From Methylacidiphilum sp. (GTDB lineage Bacteria; Verrucomicrobiota; Verrucomicrobiia; CAIQCK01), in contig DYDC01000024.1 of the NCBI GenBank assembly GCA_020718125.1, forward strand, positions 1 to 16,672: DNA of 16,672 nt, given 5' to 3'. Every line of letters begins with the position of its first letter. The stretch's first letter is position 1. The notes below the pieces were generated by a model, which searched no databases, was not told the origin of the DNA, and was given only the letters and a program-made list of their open reading frames with translations. Positions 13,210 through 16,672 of this stretch are shown in pieces. The translations under genes were made by a program, and so were the position numbers.

Positions 13210-15231
13210 TTACGAAACGCCGCACGCTCGCAACACCTGGAATGCGATCCAAGCCGCGCCATAGGCCAGCAGTGTCATGTAGGCGAGTTGCAGCACCGGC
13301 CACTTCCAGGAGTTGGTTTCCCGGCGCGTGATGGCTTGTGTCGGCAGGCACTGCATCGCCAGCACGTAGAAGATCAACAGGCTTACGCACGTGGCCGTGG
13401 TGAATACACTGCTGCCGTCGGCTCGTTGCGCCCGGCGCAGCGAATCGTAGAGCGACTCCGGGTTTTCCTCGACCACGTCCTCGCCCACGCCATAGACCAC
13501 CGCCAGCGTCGAGACGATGACCTCGCGCGCCGCGAACGAGCTGATGATGCCGATGCCGATCTGCCAGTCGAAGCCCAACGGCCGCAACACCGGCTCGATG
13601 AACCGGCCCAGCCGGCCCGCCGCAGAATTGGCCAGCGCCGAACGCGATGTCAACCGGTCCGCCTGTGCCTGCGTTTCATCGGCGTCCTTCGTCGCGCCGC
13701 GCGCGCGGTGCTGCTCGGCCTGTTGCTGAAGCGCAACAGCCCGCGGCGGCGGCTCGCTCTTCGGGTAGGTCGCCAGCGCCCAGAGCGCGACGGAGACGAA
13801 CAGGATGATCGTGCCGGCCCGGCGCACAAAGACGCGCGCGCGGTCCAGCGTCACCAACGCCGCCGTGCGCAAGCTCGGCATCTTGTAGCTGGGCAGTTCC
13901 AGCACCAAGGGGCGCGTCTCGCCTTTCAACAGCGTGCGTTTCAGCAGAAACGCGACGCCCACGGCGGCCACGATGCCCAGCACGTAGGCACCGGTGAACG
14001 CCAGCGACGCGCGCCAGGCGCTGTCGGCAAAGAGCAGCGCCGCCAACATGCCATAGACCGGGATGCGCGCCGAGCAGGAGAACAGCGGCAGCACCAGGAT
14101 CGTCACGAGCCGGTCGCGTTTGTTCTCGATCACGCGCGCGGCCATGATCGCCGGGATGGCGCACGCGTGCGCGGAGAGCATCGGCACGAACGCCTTGCCC
14201 GGCAGGCCGACGCCGCGCATCAACCGGTCCATCACAAACGCCGCCCGCGCCAGATAGCCGGTGTCCTCCAGCAGCGAGATGCAAAAGAACAGGATGCAGA
14301 TCTGCGGCAGGAACACCAGCACACCGCCGACGCCGCCGATGACGCCCTGCACCAACAGGTCGCGCAGGTCGCCCTCCGGCAGCGTGCGCTCAACCCAGCC
14401 GCCAAGCTCGGTGAAAAGGCCGTCAATCAAATCCATCGGCACGCTGGCGAGGCTGAAGATCAGGAAGAACAAGCCGAGCATGATGCCGAAGAAGGCCGCC
14501 ACGCCCAGCACCGGATGCGTCAGCAAGTGATCAATCCGCTCCGTCCATCCGCCCGCGGGCCGCGGTGCCTGCTCGACGCAGCGTTGTGCGATCGTGTCGC
14601 TCCACGCGTAGCGCGTCTTGAAGCGGCAGCCGTCGCAGCCGCCGCAGACGTTGCGCGGCGCGGGCGCTTTCATCCGGCGCAACGTCTCGCGCAGTTCCGC
14701 CAGCCCGCGCCCGGTCCGGGCCACGACGGGCACGACGGGACAGCCGAGTTCGGCGGCCAGCCTGGCAGCGTCCACGCGCATGCCCTGCGCCTCGGCCAGG
14801 TCCACCATGTTCAGCGCCACCGCCACCGGCAGCTTCATCTCCACAATCTGGCTGATGAGGAAAAGGCTGCGGTTGAGGTTCGTGGCGTCGGCCACCACCA
14901 CCACGCCATCGGGCGTGCCGAACTCCGCCGCCCGGCCCTGCAACGCATCGAGGGCGACCTGTTCCTCCTCCGAGCTGGCGTTGAAATCGTAGATGCCCGG
15001 CAGATCGAGCAACTCGATGCCCGCCGCGCCGTTCCTGCAGCGGCCGAGCCGGCACTCGATGGTCGTGCCGGGATAATTGGCCGTGTGCGCCCGCAGGCCG
15101 GTCATCGCGTTGAACAGCGTCGTCTTGCCGGAGTTGGGGTTTCCGGCGAGCGCGACGCGCATCGCGCGTTTCGCAAGCGGTTCCGCCGGGGCGGTGGAAC
15201 AATCGCAATCGCAATCAGCTTTGGCAATCAT
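13210..15231 (-). CDS. feoB: FeoB, ferrous iron transporter
   Basis: 673 residues from the ATG at 15231, chosen because GGAG (15241-15238) lies 6 nt upstream; an earlier GTG/ATG-type start at 15261 would overlap feoA further. N-terminal G protein: G1 GNPNSGKTT (30-38), G2 Thr in NYPGTTIE (52-59), G3 DLPGIYDF (76-83), G4 NMVD (141-144), G5 near 170. A linker holds CGGCDGC (196-202). The membrane part has the two gate regions, around HACAIPAIMAAR (355-366) and PLFSCSARIPVYG (382-394), the latter with the conserved Cys. The C-terminal membrane domain ends at 673. The extreme N-terminus carries CDCDC (7-11), not usual in FeoB. It imports Fe2+ across the inner membrane using GTP. It overlaps feoA by 17 nt. 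Confidence 0.97.
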   Translation of the reverse strand: MIAKADCDCDCSTAPAEPLAKRAMRVALAGNPNSGKTTLFNAMTGLRAHTANYPGTTIECRLGRCRNGAAGIELLDLPGIYDFNASSEEEQVALDALQGRAAEFGTPDGVVVVADATNLNRSLFLISQIVEMKLPVAVALNMVDLAEAQGMRVDAARLAAELGCPVVPVVARTGRGLAELRETLRRMKAPAPRNVCGGCDGCRFKTRYAWSDTIAQRCVEQAPRPAGGWTERIDHLLTHPVLGVAAFFGIMLGLFFLIFSLASVPMDLIDGLFTELGGWVERTLPEGDLRDLLVQGVIGGVGGVLVFLPQICILFFCISLLEDTGYLARAAFVMDRLMRGVGLPGKAFVPMLSAHACAIPAIMAARVIENKRDRLVTILVLPLFSCSARIPVYGMLAALLFADSAWRASLAFTGAYVLGIVAAVGVAFLLKRTLLKGETRPLVLELPSYKMPSLRTAALVTLDRARVFVRRAGTIILFVSVALWALATYPKSEPPPRAVALQQQAEQHRARGATKDADETQAQADRLTSRSALANSAAGRLGRFIEPVLRPLGFDWQIGIGIISSFAAREVIVSTLAVVYGVGEDVVEENPESLYDSLRRAQRADGSSVFTTATCVSLLIFYVLAMQCLPTQAITRRETNSWKWPVLQLAYMTLLAYGAAWIAFQVLRACGVS
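15199..15216 (-). repeat. GATTGC hexamer repeated three times at the feoA/feoB overlap
   Basis: Minus-strand GATTGC-GATTGC-GATTGT encodes the Asp-Cys pairs of the FeoB N-terminus (CDCDC). It begins at the feoA stop codon, so the copy number can change the FeoB tail with little effect on FeoA. Confidence 0.8.
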
Positions 15232-15505
15232 GGGAGTCTCCACAGCAAGAAGGTTCAACAATAATGTGGTGTGCCAGCCGGCTCGACACGCCGATGCGCG
15301 CGTCCAGCAGGCCGAGGATGAGCGGGTTGCCCTGCCGGACCACCGTGATCTCGCGCCCGACGCACAAGCCCATCGCCATCAAGCGATGCAGGGCCTTCTC
15401 CGTCGTCTCGATTTGATGCACGACGCCGTGCTTGCCGGCGGGCAATTCATTCAGCCGGCGACGTCCCGCCGACGCGCAACATTTCTCTTTCTTGGATGAT
15501 TCCAC
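15215..15505 (-). CDS. feoA: FeoA, SH3-like partner of FeoB, with cysteine-bearing ends
   Basis: 96 residues from the GTG at 15505, chosen because AAAGGA (15519-15514) lies 8 nt upstream; a TTG at 15559 in the same frame has no such site. Core residues 18-85 match FeoA: LNELPAGKHGVVHQI, then RLMAMGLCVGREITVV (41-56) and ILGLLDARIGVSSRLAHHIIV. FeoA is a small cytoplasmic protein that binds FeoB and supports iron uptake. Family length is about 75-90; here there is an N-terminal charged extension with KCC (8-10) and a C-terminal tail CCGDSHDC (87-94). It is the first gene of the feo unit, downstream of a dyad-rich gap, and overlaps feoB by 17 nt. Confidence 0.93.
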   Translation of the reverse strand: MESSKKEKCCASAGRRRLNELPAGKHGVVHQIETTEKALHRLMAMGLCVGREITVVRQGNPLILGLLDARIGVSSRLAHHIIVEPSCCGDSHDCQS

Positions 15506-15513
15506 GGACTCAT

Positions 15514-15519
15514 TCCTTT
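15514..15519 (-). promoter_or_regulatory. Ribosome binding site that sets the feoA GTG start
   Basis: AAAGGA on the minus strand, 8 nt before GTG at 15505. No comparable site precedes the upstream TTG. Confidence 0.7.
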
Positions 15520-15645
15520 CCGGTGAGACCGGCAACGTCTCGTTTTTCGGCACAGCCAAGCCGCAGCGTTTTGATTTGCTGCGCTCAGCGGTTTCCCCCT
15601 ATAGTCCGAGGCGAAAACTCGCCTCATCTGGGGCTTGCTTCTCAA

Positions 15646-15696
15646 TGAGGGCTGCGGCTTTGGGTGCCAATCCTGTCCGCAGCCCTCAAATTTTTT
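15646..15696 (+). terminator. Terminator-like inverted repeat in plus-strand orientation
   Basis: TGAGGGCTGCGG (15646-15657) and its exact complement (15677-15688) form a 12-bp stem around 19 nt, followed on the plus strand by AATTTTTT. In the minus direction, in which all genes here run, the U tract is absent but an A tract precedes the stem. It could be a barrier to antisense transcription, a two-way terminator, or a copy of a dispersed palindromic element. Confidence 0.5.
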
Positions 15697-15713
15697 CCCC
15701 GGTCAACGGGGCT

Positions 15714-16136
15714 TCATTCCAATAACATCGTGATTTCCTGGACATGCTCGATCTCGGTGGCGATCTGTTTGCGTATGAAATCTTCCAGTCCCGGATCGCC
15801 CTCGACGCGCGGCAGCATGTCCTTGTAGGCGTCGAGCGCCTGCTGCTCAAAGATGAGCGCGTCGGCGAGCGCGCCCTTCAGACCGACCGGCCCGCCGCCG
15901 GCTTCGAGCTTGATGCTGAGCTTCGGCGTCTCGCCCAGCACGCGGATGTGCGTCGCGATGGCCTCGGCGTGTTGGAGCGTCTCCTGCATGGTCTTGTCGA
16001 AGAAACTCTCCGCCGCGAGCCGGTCAATCCCGCGCAGCCGGTATCGAAGCTGGAAGTAGCGCAGGAACGCCTCCAACTCCTCGGCCATCAGCCGGTGGAG
16101 TTCCTCGACGAGTTCGTTGCGTTTGGGGTCTTTCAT
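15714..16136 (-). CDS. Ferritin-like/bacterioferritin-type iron storage protein
   Basis: 140 residues from the ATG at 16136, 5 nt after the regulator stop; a 14-residue longer form would overlap the regulator and starts with a poor, basic sequence. It is a four-helix protein of the ferritin-like group: HRLMAEELEAFLRYFQLRYR (14-33), TMQETLQHAEAIATHI (49-64), IFEQQALDAYKDM (95-107) and IATEIEHVQEI (125-135). Metal-ligand candidates are E19/E20, E52, H56, E97, E128 and H131. The first E-x2-H pair of bacterioferritin is not exact here (E52 and H56 are four apart), so the ferroxidase site may differ. It would store or detoxify iron in the cytoplasm. Position next to a DtxR-type regulator and feoAB supports this. 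Dps-like function is an alternative. Confidence 0.85.
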   Translation of the reverse strand: MKDPKRNELVEELHRLMAEELEAFLRYFQLRYRLRGIDRLAAESFFDKTMQETLQHAEAIATHIRVLGETPKLSIKLEAGGGPVGLKGALADALIFEQQALDAYKDMLPRVEGDPGLEDFIRKQIATEIEHVQEITMLLE

Positions 16137-16141
16137 GGGGG

Positions 16142-16672
16142 TCACTTGGCCGCGGCGGCGAGTTCCTCGATGAGACACTGGCCGTTACAGATGGGACAGG
16201 TCTTCGATTCGGGACAGTCCTTTTCGAATTGACGGAACCGCTTCATCGCGTCCACCGCGGCGGGATCGTCCGAGAGCAGGAAGCGCAGCAGATGCACCAA
16301 CCGCTCGGTCGTCAGGTCGCCGAGGAGGTGTTCGATCTTGCAGCTATCCATGTCGGCCTCGTCTTCGGCGATGCCGAGCACCTGCCGCATGAACGCCTTC
16401 ATGACCGCCTTTTTCGCCATGAGGCCATGGGCGATGCGAAGGCCCTTCGCAGAGAGTTTGACTTGGCGGCGATCGTCCTCAACAACCAAGCCGCGCGTCT
16501 TGATGTTCCGCAGGTTGATCGAGACGCTGCCGCGGGTGATGTCGAGCTGGCGGGCGATGTCGGAAACGCGTGCCCAGCCGCCATACTCCTGGCCAAGCTC
16601 ATGGATGGCCAGCAGGTGGTGGGCGACGCTGTGCGTCACCTCGTTGGCGTCAAACTCCTTCCACGTTTCCAT
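16142..16672 (-). CDS. DtxR/IdeR-family metal-dependent transcriptional regulator (start at window edge)
   Basis: 176 residues if the ATG at 16672, the very last bases of the window, is the true start; a longer form cannot be excluded. Winged helix: WARVSDIARQLDITRGSVS (33-51), then NLRNIKTRGLVVEDDRRQVKLSAKG (split 53-77). Dimer and metal domain: MDSCKIEHLLGD (108-119), which has the DtxR primary-site C-x2-E-H (C111, E114, H115). The DtxR ancillary-site residues H79, E83 and H98 align by eye with K88, K92 and D107, and Met10 with His18. There is no SH3 domain; instead a tail carries C153, C159, C162 and C166. It likely represses iron genes when iron is plentiful and is the first gene of the iron cluster, possibly self-regulated. 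Confidence 0.88.
   Translation of the reverse strand: METWKEFDANEVTHSVAHHLLAIHELGQEYGGWARVSDIARQLDITRGSVSINLRNIKTRGLVVEDDRRQVKLSAKGLRIAHGLMAKKAVMKAFMRQVLGIAEDEADMDSCKIEHLLGDLTTERLVHLLRFLLSDDPAAVDAMKRFRQFEKDCPESKTCPICNGQCLIEELAAAAK

Larger units (their letters stand above)
15506..15713. other. Gap between ferritin-like gene and feoA, with several dyads
   Basis: No gene is supported, although a weak frame crosses it. It contains GAGGCGA/TCGCCTC (15608-15614 and 15619-15625, 4-nt loop), a 12-bp dyad described separately, and a weak GCAGC/GCTGC pair near 15570. A promoter for feoA is expected here; TATAGG occurs in minus-strand GGACTATAGG near 15600 but without a matching -35. I could not identify a Fur or DtxR operator with confidence. 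Confidence 0.5.

Noticed and set aside
13169..13390. Longer start for the HemS-like gene
   Set aside because: It would overlap feoB by 180 nt, and the added residues look like out-of-frame sequence.
13195..15264. Plus-strand open frame of 689 codons
   Set aside because: It lies exactly over feoB on the other strand; the product is His/Arg/Gln/Ala-rich with no domain, a usual shadow in GC-rich DNA.
15451..15645. 64-codon minus-strand frame overlapping the feoA start
   Set aside because: Arg-rich product in another frame than feoA, and it covers the feoA ribosome binding site.
15506..15713. Fur or DtxR operator in front of feoA
   Set aside because: Several dyads exist, but none matches the known 19-bp consensus sequences well enough by eye.

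Overview
The window reads almost entirely on the minus strand (right to left) and holds two tightly packed operons plus a mobile-element scar at the left edge. No rRNA, tRNA, CRISPR array or phage gene was seen. The organism looks like a GC-rich Gram-negative bacterium with an outer membrane (a secretin is present). The style of the long prepilins, the fused PilM/PilN-like protein and the FeoA/FeoB variants suggest the PVC group (Verrucomicrobiota, Kiritimatiellota or Lentisphaerota). That placement is inference; there is no marker gene in the window.

Right part (about 16672 to 11782), an iron and heme locus, in transcription order: a DtxR-family metal-dependent repressor; a ferritin-like protein; a 208-bp dyad-rich gap; FeoA; FeoB, the ferrous iron importer; a two-repeat protein that resembles HemS/ChuS/HutX heme-utilisation proteins; a doubtful 63-codon ORF; and an 89-codon small protein. 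Together these suggest sensing, import, heme iron handling and storage of iron. Several of these proteins carry extra cysteine clusters at their ends or in linkers.

Middle and left part (11566 to 711), a type IV filament operon of the type II secretion / type IV pilus family: three prepilins, a PilM-PilN (GspL-like) fusion, a PilO/GspM-like protein, the GspE/PilB assembly ATPase, the GspF/PilC platform protein, a PilP/GspC-like protein, the GspD/PilQ secretin, and a PilT-type retraction ATPase. From the second prepilin onward most junctions are ATGA or TAATG overlaps, and none exceeds 17 nt, so this is one translationally coupled unit. A strong hairpin separates the first prepilin from the rest, as expected if the first is made in excess as the main subunit. 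Having PilT at the end favours a retractile pilus or a PilT-assisted secretion system over a plain T2SS. No prepilin peptidase is in the window.

Left edge (1 to 658): the C-terminal part of an IS91-type Y2 transposase lies directly behind pilT, followed by the first 35 codons of an unidentified gene that leaves the window.

The most unusual items are a 68-residue prepilin leader with a six-cysteine cluster, the HemS-like gene in a feo operon, a DtxR regulator with an altered ancillary metal site and a Cys4 tail, and two clusters of perfect inverted repeats between or inside genes.
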